From Martinezella lusitana (lineage in GTDB: Bacteria > Pseudomonadota > Alphaproteobacteria > Rhizobiales > Rhizobiaceae), in NCBI RefSeq assembly GCF_900094565.1, contig NZ_FMAF01000001.1, positions 310,001 through 374,000 on the forward strand: DNA of 64,000 nt. Reading direction: 5' to 3'. Both the position numbers and the translations under genes were made by a program. Shown here one piece after another: positions 44,101 through 53,466 of the stretch (position 1 is its first letter; each line of letters opens with the position of its first letter). The notes under the pieces are model-generated. The model ran no database searches. It was given only the letters and a program-made list of their open reading frames with translations, and had not been told where the DNA came from.

Positions 44101-44904
44101 CTACAAAACGACGATTTCCGCTTTGTCGGGCACACGGTTATATAAATCCATCACATCCTGGTTGAGCATGCGCACGCAGCCGGAGGATGCTGCCTTGCCG
44201 ATCGACTGCCAATCCGGCGTGCCATGGACGCGGTAAAGCGTGTCCTTGCCATTCTGATAGATGTAGAGCGCACGCGCGCCGAGCGGATTGGTCGGCCCCG
44301 GATTCATGCCGCCGCGCTCGGCCGAAAGCGGCCTCATCTGCGGTTCGCGGGCAACCATTTCGGCGGGCGGAGTCCAGCGCGGCCATTTCTGCTTCGACTG
44401 AATGACGCCCCTGCCATGCCAGGCGTAACCTGCCGCACCGAGGCCTACGCCATAGCGCATGGCCTTGCCGCCCGGCTCGATGAAATAGAGATAGTGGCTT
44501 CTGGTATCGACGACGATCGTGCCGGGCCGCTCGTTGGTCGTGTAGTCCACCTCCTGCCGCAGGAAGCGTGGATCGATGCGCTTGTAGGGGATCGCCGGCA
44601 GCGTGAAATCGTCCTCGTCTCGCTGCGCATACATGGCCTGGTGCACCGGATTGAAGGTCGGCAGGCCATAGGTCTGATGGAATTGCGTGCGGAAGAGATC
44701 GCGCGATTGCGGCACGGGCTGCACCGGCAGGCGCCGCACCTTCTGCGGATCGATGCCTTCGGGCCGATAGAAGACCGGTGACGTTTCCTGCACGAACCGA
44801 TCAGGATCAGTCGCACCGGTATCGGGAATGACGCTGCAGGCGGACAATGTCGCCAAAGCGGTAGCGGCAAGCAGGTGGCGGGAAACGGGCAGCAGATCGG
44901 CCAT
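44101..44904 (-). CDS. L,D-transpeptidase lipoprotein (paralogue)
   Basis: A 267-residue YkuD-family enzyme. The signal HLLAATALATLSAC gives a lipobox LSAC at about residues 19-23. The catalytic block is HGTPDWQSIGKAASSGCVRMLNQD with nucleophile Cys. It shares with its neighbour the stretch YAWHGRGVIQSKQKWPRWTPPAEMVAREP, so the two arose by duplication. It should transpeptidate peptidoglycan. A second in-frame ATG at 44907 makes the start uncertain by one codon. It is divergent from the methylmalonyl-CoA mutase genes. Confidence 0.85.
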   Translation of the reverse strand: MADLLPVSRHLLAATALATLSACSVIPDTGATDPDRFVQETSPVFYRPEGIDPQKVRRLPVQPVPQSRDLFRTQFHQTYGLPTFNPVHQAMYAQRDEDDFTLPAIPYKRIDPRFLRQEVDYTTNERPGTIVVDTRSHYLYFIEPGGKAMRYGVGLGAAGYAWHGRGVIQSKQKWPRWTPPAEMVAREPQMRPLSAERGGMNPGPTNPLGARALYIYQNGKDTLYRVHGTPDWQSIGKAASSGCVRMLNQDVMDLYNRVPDKAEIVVL

Positions 44905-45063
44905 CATCGGAAACCAGTTGGAACACACGTCGGGTCGGCGGCATGATGACCGGCGCGGCTGGAGCGAGGCTGGCGTCACGGGCGAAGATATTGCACGGAT
45001 TGGCCAAACTCCTGTTTTCCCCCGCGACATCATGGGCTAGACCATAGCGGGACGGAGGATGGC

Positions 45064-46416
45064 ATGAATATCGACAGTCTCGACCCGAACATCTTCGCTG
45101 GAGCCGACCGCAAGACATGGCTCAAGCTGGTGGAACGGGCGCTGAAGGGTAAGGATTTTCAGGAAACGCTGGTCTCGCAAACCGATGACGGCATCGCGAT
45201 CGAACCACTCTACGAGCGCCGCCGCGATTGCGCGCCGCTATCGCGCGGACGAGCCGATCTCCCCTGGACAGTCACCCAGCGACTGGACGATCCCGACATG
45301 GATCGTGCCCTGCAACAGCTCGATGACGATCTTGCCAACGGTGCAAGCGGGATTTGCCTCGTCTCCAAAACCTCGGCCTCAGGCTTCGGCACCGGAATCG
45401 ACACGGAGAGGCCGGCGCTCGCCGATCGGCTTGCCACGGTGATGTCGGGCAAGAATGTCTCGCTGCGCCTCGATGGCTTCACTCCCGACACCGCGAAGAC
45501 TCTGATCGCTGCCTTCGGAGAAAACCCGCCCGCGGCGCTGCATCTTGGTCTTGACGCTTTCTCGATGGGCGACAAACAGGCCGAGACAGCAAGGGACATT
45601 CGCCGTTTGTCCGAACAGAAGCTGCCCGGCACCACCGTCAATGCAGACGGCCGCTCAGTCCACAATGCCGGCGGAACCGAGGCGCAGGAGCTGGCGGTCA
45701 TGGCCGCAAGCCTCGCAGGCCATCTGCGATCGCTGGATGAGGTGGGACTTTCGCCGGAGGCCGTTCTGGCCGCAACGAGCCTCTGCCTTTCAGCCGACCA
45801 GAACCAATTCACGACCATGGCCAAGGTCCGTGCCGCGCGATTGATCTTCAGCCGCATCGCCGAGGCCTGCGGCGCCTCCGATCCGCAGCCCGCGCCTATC
45901 TTCATGGAAACGAGCTATCGCATGCTCACGACGCTCGATCCGGAGACCAACATTCTGCGCAACACGATCGCGGTCTTTGCGGCGGGCACCGGCGGCGCCG
46001 ACGAAATCGCCGTGCTGCCGCACAGCCTGACGCATGGCATCCCCGATCCGCTGGCGCGGCGCCTGGCGCGTAATACGCAGACGATTCTGATCGCCGAAAG
46101 CCATCTCGACCATGTCGCCGATCCCGCCGCCGGCGCCGGCGGCATCGAGGCGCTGACGGACGCTCTTGCCGAAAAGGCATGGGAGATCTTTACCGGCATC
46201 GAACGCGACGGCGGATTGGCGAATGTCATCGCCAGTGGCCGATTGGCGGCGATGGTTGCCGAGGCGCGCGCAAGCCGCATCGCCAAGCCGATTGTCGGAA
46301 CCACATTGTTTGCGATGAAGGCGGAACGGCCGGTTGCGGTCTTGGGGCCGCTGGTCCAGCTCGTTGGCGGGATGGGGTTGGTGCCGATGCGGCTGGATGA
46401 GGGAGTGGGGGCATGA
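45064..46416 (+). CDS. mutA: Methylmalonyl-CoA mutase small (beta) subunit
   Basis: A 450-residue non-catalytic subunit. It has the TIM-barrel fold of the mutase (GTEAQELAVMAASLAGHLRSLDEVGLSPEAVLAATSLCLSADQNQFTTMAKVRAARLIFSRIAE) but is shorter than the catalytic subunit and lacks the cobalamin-binding module. It pairs with the large subunit. The stop codon overlaps the ATG of a 24-codon ORF (ATGA), which in turn overlaps the large-subunit start. GGAGGATGGC precedes the ATG. Confidence 0.88.
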   Translation: MNIDSLDPNIFAGADRKTWLKLVERALKGKDFQETLVSQTDDGIAIEPLYERRRDCAPLSRGRADLPWTVTQRLDDPDMDRALQQLDDDLANGASGICLVSKTSASGFGTGIDTERPALADRLATVMSGKNVSLRLDGFTPDTAKTLIAAFGENPPAALHLGLDAFSMGDKQAETARDIRRLSEQKLPGTTVNADGRSVHNAGGTEAQELAVMAASLAGHLRSLDEVGLSPEAVLAATSLCLSADQNQFTTMAKVRAARLIFSRIAEACGASDPQPAPIFMETSYRMLTTLDPETNILRNTIAVFAAGTGGADEIAVLPHSLTHGIPDPLARRLARNTQTILIAESHLDHVADPAAGAGGIEALTDALAEKAWEIFTGIERDGGLANVIASGRLAAMVAEARASRIAKPIVGTTLFAMKAERPVAVLGPLVQLVGGMGLVPMRLDEGVGA

Positions 46417-46487
46417 GAACGATCATCGAATTCGTCGCAGCTGGGCGTAACGCAGGCTCGGCATTCGCGGAGGTACCGGCCGCATGA
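46413..46487 (+). CDS. 24-codon ORF coupling the mutase subunits
   Basis: ATG at 46413 overlaps the mutA stop (ATGA), and its own TGA at 46485 overlaps the ATG of the large-subunit gene (ATGA). The encoded peptide starts [15 protein letters not shown] and ends EVPAA. It has no independent ribosome-binding site beyond the GGGAGTGGGGGC at the mutA end. The layout is exactly what is needed for ribosomes to pass from mutA to scpA by termination-reinitiation. It may be only a coupling device. The peptide has no recognised domain. Confidence 0.5.
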   Translation: MRTIIEFVAAGRNAGSAFAEVPAA

Positions 46488-48616
46488 CCCTGATTCCCGA
46501 TTTCGCCAATATCCCCTGGGCAAAGCCGCAAGCCAAGACACGCACGACAAGCGCGCCGGCCTGGGACACGCCGGAAGGGATCGCCGTCAAGCGCAGCTAC
46601 GGCGAGAGCGACCTCGCCGGCTTGCATTTCCTCGATACCCATCCGGGCGCCGCCCCTTTCCTGCGCGGGCCCTATCCGACCATGTATGTCCAGCAGCCCT
46701 GGACCATCAGGCAGTATGCGGGCTTTTCCACCGCGGAGGAATCCAACGCCTTCTATCGCCGCAATCTTGCCGCCGGACAGAAAGGCCTCTCCGTCGCCTT
46801 CGATCTCGCCACCCATCGCGGCTATGACAGCGATCATCCGCGCGTGGCGGGCGACGTCGGCATGGCAGGCGTCGCGATCGATTCCATCCTCGACATGCGC
46901 CAGCTCTTTGACGGTATACCGCTCGACGAGATGAGCGTGTCCATGACTATGAACGGCGCCGTGCTGCCCATCATGGCGCTCTATATCGTCGCGGCGGAGG
47001 AACAGGGCGTTTCCGAGGACAAGCTTTCCGGCACGATCCAGAACGATATCCTCAAGGAGTTCATGGTCCGAAACACCTATATCTATCCGCCGCAGCCTTC
47101 GATGCGGATCGTTTCGGATATTTTCAGCTACACCAGCCAGCGCATGCCGAAGTTCAACTCCATCTCCATCTCCGGCTACCACATGCAGGAGGCCGGTGCG
47201 AGCGCGGATCTGGAGCTCGCCTATACGATCGCCGACGGCATAGAATATGCACGGGCCGGGGTCGCTGCCGGACTGGACATAGACAGCTTCGCCCCCCGCC
47301 TCTCCTTCTTCTGGGCAATCGGCATGAACTTCTGCATGGAAGTCGCCAAGATGCGCGCCGGCCGCCTGATCTGGGCCGCGCTGATGCAGAAGAATTTCGC
47401 GCCGAAGGACCAGAAATCCCTGGCGCTCAGGACGCACAGCCAGACCTCCGGCTGGTCGTTGACGGCGCAGGATCCGATGAACAACATCATCCGCACCATG
47501 GTCGAGGCCATGGCGGCGACGCAGGGGCATACGCAGTCGCTCCACACCAATTCCTTCGACGAGGCGCTGGCGCTGCCGACCGATCATTCGGCCCGCATCG
47601 CCCGCAACACGCAGATCCTGCTGCAGAAGGAGTCCGGCACATCAGGCATCATCGACCCCTGGGGCGGCTCGGCCTATGTCGAGCGGCTGACCCATGATCT
47701 TGCAGCCCGCGCCCTTGCCCATATCGAGGAGGTCGAGGCGCTCGGCGGCATGGCGAAGGCGATCGAGAAGGGCATTCCGAAGCTCAGGATCGAAGAGGCG
47801 GCCGCGCGCACGCAGGCACGCATCGACAGCGGCCATCAGATCCTCGTCGGCATCAATTTTTCAAGGCCGGAAAAGGACATCGAAGTCGACGTGCTCAAGG
47901 TGGACAATTCCGAGGTGCGCGCCCGGCAGCTCTCGAAATTGCAGCAATTGAAGGGCACGCGCGAGACGGCTGCGGTGGAAACCGCCTTGGATGCTCTGGC
48001 AGACGCCGCGCGCAACGGCACCGGCAATCTGCTCGACTTCGCGGTCAAGGCGGCGCGGGCGAGAGCGACGGTTGGCGAAATTTCGCTGGCGCTGGAAAAG
48101 GCCTATGGCCGGCACGTTGCCGAGATCAGGACCATTTCGGGCGTCTATCGCCAGGAAGTCGGCGATGCCGACCCAGCATTCAACAAGGCCGTCGCCAAGG
48201 TCGAAGCCTTCCGCAAGGCGCGTGGCGAGAAACCCCGCATCCTCATCGCCAAGATGGGCCAGGACGGTCACGATCGCGGCCAGAAGGTCATCGCAACAGC
48301 GTTTGCCGATCTCGGCTTCGATGTCATCGTCGGCGCGATGTTCCAGACACCGGAGGAAGTGGCCGATGTCGCCGTCCGTGAAGGTGTTGATATCCTCGGC
48401 GCATCATCACTGGCTGCAGGCCACTTGACGCTGGTGCCGGAGCTGAAGGAAGCGCTCGCCCGCCGCCACGCCGGCAATATCCTGATCGCCGTCGGCGGCG
48501 TCATCCCGCCCCAGGATTTCGCAGCACTGGAGGCCGCCGGCGCGGACGCGATCTTCCCGCCCGGAACGGTGATCGCGGAAGCGGCGGCGGCACTGATCGA
48601 AAGATTGATGGCATAG
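46484..48616 (+). CDS. scpA: Methylmalonyl-CoA mutase large subunit
   Basis: A 710-residue adenosylcobalamin-dependent mutase. The N-terminal TIM barrel contains [23 protein letters not shown] and [22 protein letters not shown]. The C-terminal cobalamin-binding domain has the DxHxxG motif at Asp594-His596-Gly599 (GQDGHDRG), with GASSLAAGH following. It interconverts (R)-methylmalonyl-CoA and succinyl-CoA, completing propionate oxidation. GGAGG lies in the 3' end of the coupling ORF, eight bases from the ATG. Confidence 0.93.
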   Translation: MTLIPDFANIPWAKPQAKTRTTSAPAWDTPEGIAVKRSYGESDLAGLHFLDTHPGAAPFLRGPYPTMYVQQPWTIRQYAGFSTAEESNAFYRRNLAAGQKGLSVAFDLATHRGYDSDHPRVAGDVGMAGVAIDSILDMRQLFDGIPLDEMSVSMTMNGAVLPIMALYIVAAEEQGVSEDKLSGTIQNDILKEFMVRNTYIYPPQPSMRIVSDIFSYTSQRMPKFNSISISGYHMQEAGASADLELAYTIADGIEYARAGVAAGLDIDSFAPRLSFFWAIGMNFCMEVAKMRAGRLIWAALMQKNFAPKDQKSLALRTHSQTSGWSLTAQDPMNNIIRTMVEAMAATQGHTQSLHTNSFDEALALPTDHSARIARNTQILLQKESGTSGIIDPWGGSAYVERLTHDLAARALAHIEEVEALGGMAKAIEKGIPKLRIEEAAARTQARIDSGHQILVGINFSRPEKDIEVDVLKVDNSEVRARQLSKLQQLKGTRETAAVETALDALADAARNGTGNLLDFAVKAARARATVGEISLALEKAYGRHVAEIRTISGVYRQEVGDADPAFNKAVAKVEAFRKARGEKPRILIAKMGQDGHDRGQKVIATAFADLGFDVIVGAMFQTPEEVADVAVREGVDILGASSLAAGHLTLVPELKEALARRHAGNILIAVGGVIPPQDFAALEAAGADAIFPPGTVIAEAAAALIERLMA

Positions 48617-48678
48617 CCAATACATAGCGTGGCGCAGCGTTTCACGGATTCGCCGAACCGCTCTATGCGTTGCTCTGA

Positions 48679-48724
48679 GGCAATTCCGGACGGAAAACCG
48701 CTGTGCATTTTTCCTGGAATTACT
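48679..48724. repeat. Dispersed palindromic repeat, copy 2
   Basis: A 46-base imperfect palindrome beginning GGCAATTCCGGACGGAAAAC and ending TTTTCCTGGAATTAC, closely related to the copy at 23680-23725. It lies between convergent genes (scpA and the alpha/beta hydrolase), like the first copy. Confidence 0.7.
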
Positions 48725-48725
48725 G

Positions 48726-49712
48726 TTAGGCGGCCACGCTCTCGAAGAACCGGATGCTTTGCTCGATCTCGCCCGGCAGCGCAGAATTGTGGCTGCCCGG
48801 CATGGTTTCCATGTCCATCTTCACGCCGCCCGCCGTCGCCCGCTTGGCGAGCAGAGCGAGCCGCGAGTCGAAATGAGCCTCCTCAGTGCCGTGAAACAGC
48901 TTCATCGGGCATTTGAAGTTGTGCGCATAGCAGAGCGGCGAGCGCATCTGATATTCGCGCGGGTTCTTGGTATTGAAGCGGATATCCTGCGGATAACGGC
49001 TGAAGAAGGCATAAGCATCCGGATTGCCTGATATCGGCGCGGCCGCGCGGAAGCGCCTGGTCGACATGGCAACGAGCATTGTCAGCGTACCCCCCACGCT
49101 ATGTCCAGCCAGGAACATGCGATGCGGGTCGACGCCGGGCAGATGCCGCAGCCGGTTGGAAGCGGCCAGCACATCCGAAACCTCATCATAAAACCCGGAG
49201 AAATTGCCCTTCTGGCCGTTTTCACCCCGCATCGAAGGGATCATGACGACGTAGCCAGCCTCGATATAAGGCTTCATCAGCTGCCAATGACCCTGGCCGA
49301 TCGCGTTGCCGCCATGCAGGAAAAGCACGGCCGGTTTCGGCTTGGCCGTTCGCGTGTAGCGGGAAACCCAGGCGACGAGCTCCAACTCGCTGCCGACGCC
49401 GCTGCGATAGAAAAGCTGGTCTGCGGTCGACGGCGTCACCAGCGGTTCGTATATGTCGGGAGCAGGCCCCTTGCTCAGCAGATCCGTGCGGAACAGGTGG
49501 CGCTCCTTGGCATAATCGCCCGACAGCAGCGGCGGCGCATCCGCTGCCTTTTCCTCATTCTTTGCGACGGCGCTCTTGCCATCGGCAGGCTTAGGTCCGG
49601 CCGTGCTGTCATCGGCAGCCCTAACGATGTTGGGAGCGAAAAGCGCGGCGGCGAGGCCGGCAAGAACGCCGCGGCGATTGGGACGGAATGTGTTGTCGTC
49701 AGACATGGTCAT
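48726..49712 (-). CDS. Tat-exported alpha/beta hydrolase
   Basis: A 328-residue protein of the alpha/beta hydrolase fold. A twin-arginine signal (RPNRRGVLAGLAAALFAPNIVRA) leads to a low-complexity linker, then the hydrolase domain: LFLHGGN is the oxyanion region, GHSVGG holds the nucleophile Ser, HGTEEAHFD gives the Asp/Glu region and GSHNSALP the His. It resembles dienelactone hydrolase/prolyl oligopeptidase-like esterases and should act in the periplasm; the substrate is unknown. ATG 49712 or 49706 begins the signal peptide. Confidence 0.8.
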   Translation of the reverse strand: MTMSDDNTFRPNRRGVLAGLAAALFAPNIVRAADDSTAGPKPADGKSAVAKNEEKAADAPPLLSGDYAKERHLFRTDLLSKGPAPDIYEPLVTPSTADQLFYRSGVGSELELVAWVSRYTRTAKPKPAVLFLHGGNAIGQGHWQLMKPYIEAGYVVMIPSMRGENGQKGNFSGFYDEVSDVLAASNRLRHLPGVDPHRMFLAGHSVGGTLTMLVAMSTRRFRAAAPISGNPDAYAFFSRYPQDIRFNTKNPREYQMRSPLCYAHNFKCPMKLFHGTEEAHFDSRLALLAKRATAGGVKMDMETMPGSHNSALPGEIEQSIRFFESVAA

Positions 49713-49801
49713 AGGCTCTGTCCAATTATCCCGGCGCAGTTCAAAATTGCACGGGTTGAAAGGCAGGGCCAACTCACATTGTGGTGAGGAATCGCCCTCA
49801 C

Positions 49802-51439
49802 CTATTCATCAACAGCGGGAGCCTTCGCGTCAATCAGTGCGATCAAACTTTCTAGCCGATCCGCCTCATAGGGCGGCTTGTCCGGCCGAAGCCTGGCAAT
49901 GCGGGGAAAACGCATCGCAACACCGGATTTATGACGGGTGGAGCGGTTTATCCCCTCGAAGGCGACTTCGAGAACGAAGCCGAAATCGCGATCGGCGCGC
50001 ACCGCCCGCACCGGACCGAAGCGATCGACCGTATTGTTGCGAACGAATTTGTCGAGCACTTCGAGCTCGGCATCGGTGAAACCGAAATAGGCTTTGCCGA
50101 CGGGCACCAGCTGCTCGCCCTCCGGCGTCATCGACCAGACGCCGAAGGTGAAGTCGGAATAATAGCTGGAACGCTTGCCATGGCCGCGCTGCGCATACAT
50201 CAGCACGGTATCGACATTGTAGGGGTCGCGCTTCCATTTGAACCAAGGGCCTTTGGCCCGTCCGGCAAGATAGGCGCTGTCCCGGCGCTTGATCATCACG
50301 CCTTCGATCACCGGATCGGGCGGCGAGGCGCGCAGCCACTCCAGTTCCTCCCAGGAGGTGAACTCGACGAGGGGCGAAAGATCGAAACGGTCATGGGGTG
50401 CCGCCTCGACGATCTCAGCCAGCCGTTCGCGCCGATCGAGAAAGCCGCGGCCGCGCACATCCTCCTCGCCGTCGAACAGCAGATCGTAGGCGCGGATGAA
50501 GGCAGGATATTCCTCCAGCATCTTCGGCGTGACCGTCTTGCGGTTAAGGCGCTGCTGCAGGTCTGAAAAGCTGCGCGTCGGGTTGTTGGAGCGCACCGTG
50601 CCGCCGATCAGCAGCTCGCCATCCATGACGCCTTCGAAGCTCATCGCATCGACGATGTCGGGAAAGGCGCCGGAGATATCGTCGCCGGAGCGGGAATAGA
50701 GCTTGCTCGTGGACCCGGCACGCGAAAGCTGGACGCGGATGCCGTCCCATTTCCACTCGGCTGCGAAATCCTTCGGATCGAGCCCATCGAGATCGCCTGG
50801 CTCGACCGGATTGGCGAGCATGACGGAATGGAAGATCGCCGGCGTCGCCAGCACCGGCCGCTCTGCCCGCCCCTCCAGCCAGCGGAACAGGCTCTCATAG
50901 GGTGGCTGCAGACCATGCCACAGGGTTTCGATTTCGGTCACGTCCTTGCCGCTGAGCTCTGCCAGTGCCTGCTTGGCGAGCCGGGCCGATACGCCGATGC
51001 GCAAGGCGCCGGTGGCGAGCTTCAGGAAGGCGAAGCGGCCCGAAGTATCCAGCCGATTAAGCAGGTCTCGAACGAAGCTGCGCACCTCGGTACGGCCAAG
51101 CGCATTCATGCCGCGGACGACCTCGCCGAGCCTGGGCTGCTCGCCGGCCGGGCGCACGATGTCGCTTTCCTTGTCCCAGACCAGCGATATGGTCTCGGCG
51201 AGATCGCCGACATAGTCGTAGGAATAGCGGAACAGCACGTCGTCCATGCGCTCCAGCACGAGTTCGCGCAGCATCGCGGGCTTGACGTTGCGAACCTCGA
51301 GCGTGCCGGCGATGGCGGCGAGACCATAGCCGCGATCGGGGTCCGGCGTGTCGCGGAAATAATCGGTCAGCAGCTTCAGCTTGCCGTTGCGGCTCGGCGT
51401 CAGCACCAGGCGGTCGAGAAGATCGGCAAAGGCTTTCAT
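49802..51439 (-). CDS. ATP-dependent DNA ligase (cisplatin damage response type)
   Basis: A 545-residue ligase. The N-terminal helical DNA-binding domain covers about 1-200. Motif I is EWKWDGIR, with Lys230 as the adenylated residue, followed by VMDGELLIG (motif III), EGVMIKRRDS (motif IV) and FKWKRD (motif V). It seals nicks and is the alphaproteobacterial ligase associated with tolerance of cisplatin-type damage. The ATG overlaps the stop of the exonuclease gene (TGATG). A TTG three bases upstream is not needed. Confidence 0.88.
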   Translation of the reverse strand: MKAFADLLDRLVLTPSRNGKLKLLTDYFRDTPDPDRGYGLAAIAGTLEVRNVKPAMLRELVLERMDDVLFRYSYDYVGDLAETISLVWDKESDIVRPAGEQPRLGEVVRGMNALGRTEVRSFVRDLLNRLDTSGRFAFLKLATGALRIGVSARLAKQALAELSGKDVTEIETLWHGLQPPYESLFRWLEGRAERPVLATPAIFHSVMLANPVEPGDLDGLDPKDFAAEWKWDGIRVQLSRAGSTSKLYSRSGDDISGAFPDIVDAMSFEGVMDGELLIGGTVRSNNPTRSFSDLQQRLNRKTVTPKMLEEYPAFIRAYDLLFDGEEDVRGRGFLDRRERLAEIVEAAPHDRFDLSPLVEFTSWEELEWLRASPPDPVIEGVMIKRRDSAYLAGRAKGPWFKWKRDPYNVDTVLMYAQRGHGKRSSYYSDFTFGVWSMTPEGEQLVPVGKAYFGFTDAELEVLDKFVRNNTVDRFGPVRAVRADRDFGFVLEVAFEGINRSTRHKSGVAMRFPRIARLRPDKPPYEADRLESLIALIDAKAPAVDE

Positions 51440-52449
51440 CAATCGCCCTCGTCTTCATAGCCGATGAGATGCAAAGGCTTCGCCGCAATACCCTGCAGCT
51501 CGCACCAGCGCACGAGCGCTTCCTCGCGTCCGTGGGTGACCCAGACCTCGCCCGGCTTCAATTCGGAAATCGTCTCCGTCAGCTCCGGCCAATCGCAATG
51601 ATCTGAGATGACGAGCGGCAGCTCGACGCCGAGCTGCTTGGCACGCTGGCGCACCAGCATCCAGCCGGAGGCAAAGGCCGGCAGCGGATCATGAAACCGC
51701 CTTGCCCAGCGATCGGAAAATGCCGATGGCGGGCCGACGACCACGGCGCCCTGGAAGATCGACTGATCGCGGCTCTCGACCGTTGCCGGCCGCAACTCGC
51801 CGAGCACAATGCCCTGACTGATGTAGTAATCGCACAGGGTCTCGAGCGCGCCGTGAATATAGATCGGCTCGTCGTAGCCGGCATCACGCAGCAGCCGGAT
51901 GACGCGCTGCGCCTTGCCAAGCGCATAGGCGCCGATCAGATGGGTCCGCTCCGGGAATTGGCGAAGGGAAGCCAGAAACTTCTGCGTCTCTTCCATCGGG
52001 TCGGGATGGTGGAACACCGGCAGCCCAAAGGTAGCCTCGGTGATGAAGACATCGCAGGGAACGGGTACATAGGCGGCGCAGGTCGGATCCGGCCGGCGCT
52101 TGTAATCCCCGGAGACGACGATCCGCAGCCCATCCTTCTCCACCGCGATCTGCGCCGAGCCGAGAACATGACCCGCCGGATGGAACCGCACCTTAACCTC
52201 GTTGATCGTCACCTCCTCGCCAAAGCCGACCGCCTGTTCCGAGCCGGCAAAGCCGGTGCCGTAACGAATACGCATGATATCCAGGGTCTGGCGTGTGGCG
52301 AGCACATGGGTATGGCCGGAGCGGGCATGGTCGGAATGGCCATGCGTGACGAGCGCCCGTTCGACCGGCTGCACGGGGTCGATATAGAAGCCGCCGATCG
52401 GACAGAACAATCCCTCGGGCGCTGGATAAAGCAGTTGTTCTGGTCTCAT
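51439..52449 (-). CDS. Ligase-associated MBL-fold DNA exonuclease
   Basis: A 336-residue metallo-beta-lactamase-fold nuclease. The metal-binding motif is VTHGHSDHARSGH (His36, His38, Asp40, His41). RFHPAGHVLGSAQI and VVSGDYKRRPD supply the further ligands typical of the beta-CASP branch, and VISDHCDWPELTETI is the C-terminal motif. It processes DNA ends for the adjacent ligase. In the full four-gene locus an Lhr-like helicase and the endonuclease PdeM are also present; neither is adjacent here. Confidence 0.88.
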   Translation of the reverse strand: MRPEQLLYPAPEGLFCPIGGFYIDPVQPVERALVTHGHSDHARSGHTHVLATRQTLDIMRIRYGTGFAGSEQAVGFGEEVTINEVKVRFHPAGHVLGSAQIAVEKDGLRIVVSGDYKRRPDPTCAAYVPVPCDVFITEATFGLPVFHHPDPMEETQKFLASLRQFPERTHLIGAYALGKAQRVIRLLRDAGYDEPIYIHGALETLCDYYISQGIVLGELRPATVESRDQSIFQGAVVVGPPSAFSDRWARRFHDPLPAFASGWMLVRQRAKQLGVELPLVISDHCDWPELTETISELKPGEVWVTHGREEALVRWCELQGIAAKPLHLIGYEDEGD

Positions 52450-52477
52450 GGATGAAAGGATAGCGTGATTTGCGCGA

Positions 52478-53248
52478 TTATGTAGCGATGACACCAGCTT
52501 TTTGATCGAATTTGCCTTCATGCTGTCGATCGGGCAGATCGAACACCAGCACATCCTCGCTATACGGCTTCGCCTTCGCAACGACGACGCCGTTGGGATC
52601 GACGATCGCTGAGCTGCCATAACTGAGCCAGCCGTCGTCGTTGCTGCCGACGACATCCGACGCCATGACCCAACATCCTGAATGCTTGGCGCATGTCTGC
52701 AGGCCTGATATGCCCGGCCTGTGCCACATCTCCGCCTTGTGCGGGCGAAGCATCAGGTTGACAGGATTGCAGATGAGGCCGGCACCCTTTCTGGCAAGCC
52801 GGGATGCCGTGTAGGGATATCTGAGGTCGGCACAGATATTGATGCCGAAGCGCCAATCGTCCAGTGCCCAGATAGGAAAATCCGTTCCCGGCGTGCAGCC
52901 GCTCTCGAGGGGATGCGCCTTGGCATAGACCCCGATTATATGACCTGCCTTGACGACGATTGCGCTGTTGTAGATCGCCTCCCCTCGCCGCTCGAAAAGC
53001 CCGATGACCGCGGTCGTCCTTGCCGATGCGCAGCGACCAATCAAGGTATTCAGGGCGGGATCATCGAGAGAGAGGGCGCGCCGCCTGGCAATCGCCTTGT
53101 TGTAACTGTGTCCCTGAAGGTAGCATTCGGGAAAAAGGGCGAGGTCGATGCCTTGTGCTTCCGCCCATGCCACATCGCGCGCCAGCACCTCCGTCGTCCG
53201 ATCGACGGCGTCGAAGAGTGCCATACGTTGAAAGGCTGCGATCCGCAT
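52478..53248 (-). CDS. Carbon-nitrogen hydrolase (nitrilase superfamily)
   Basis: A 256-residue enzyme with the Glu-Lys-Cys triad of the nitrilase superfamily: Glu41 in LALFPECYL, Lys110 in VYAKAHPL and Cys139 in NICADLRYP. Length matches single-domain amidases such as N-carbamoylputrescine or omega-amidase enzymes, but the substrate cannot be fixed. It lies 28 bases upstream of the exonuclease gene on the same strand; a shared transcript is possible, although functions do not obviously link. Confidence 0.83.
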   Translation of the reverse strand: MRIAAFQRMALFDAVDRTTEVLARDVAWAEAQGIDLALFPECYLQGHSYNKAIARRRALSLDDPALNTLIGRCASARTTAVIGLFERRGEAIYNSAIVVKAGHIIGVYAKAHPLESGCTPGTDFPIWALDDWRFGINICADLRYPYTASRLARKGAGLICNPVNLMLRPHKAEMWHRPGISGLQTCAKHSGCWVMASDVVGSNDDGWLSYGSSAIVDPNGVVVAKAKPYSEDVLVFDLPDRQHEGKFDQKAGVIAT

Positions 53249-53466
53249 GTGGCAGAGCTAGCATGCGCCGCGATTCGCCCACAGCGCGAACCGATCGAAT
53301 TCCAGCCATCGTCCGAGCCGGATCGGTAAACGAAACGATAAGCGCGCGGCCCGACGCCCAGGAGGAAAGCGTCCAAGTCACAGATTCGGCGTCGCATGCG
53401 TGCCAAAACGGGACAGATGCGCGTGGCACGATTTCTGCTTGCTGAGTGCTATTTCGGGAGTCCGCA

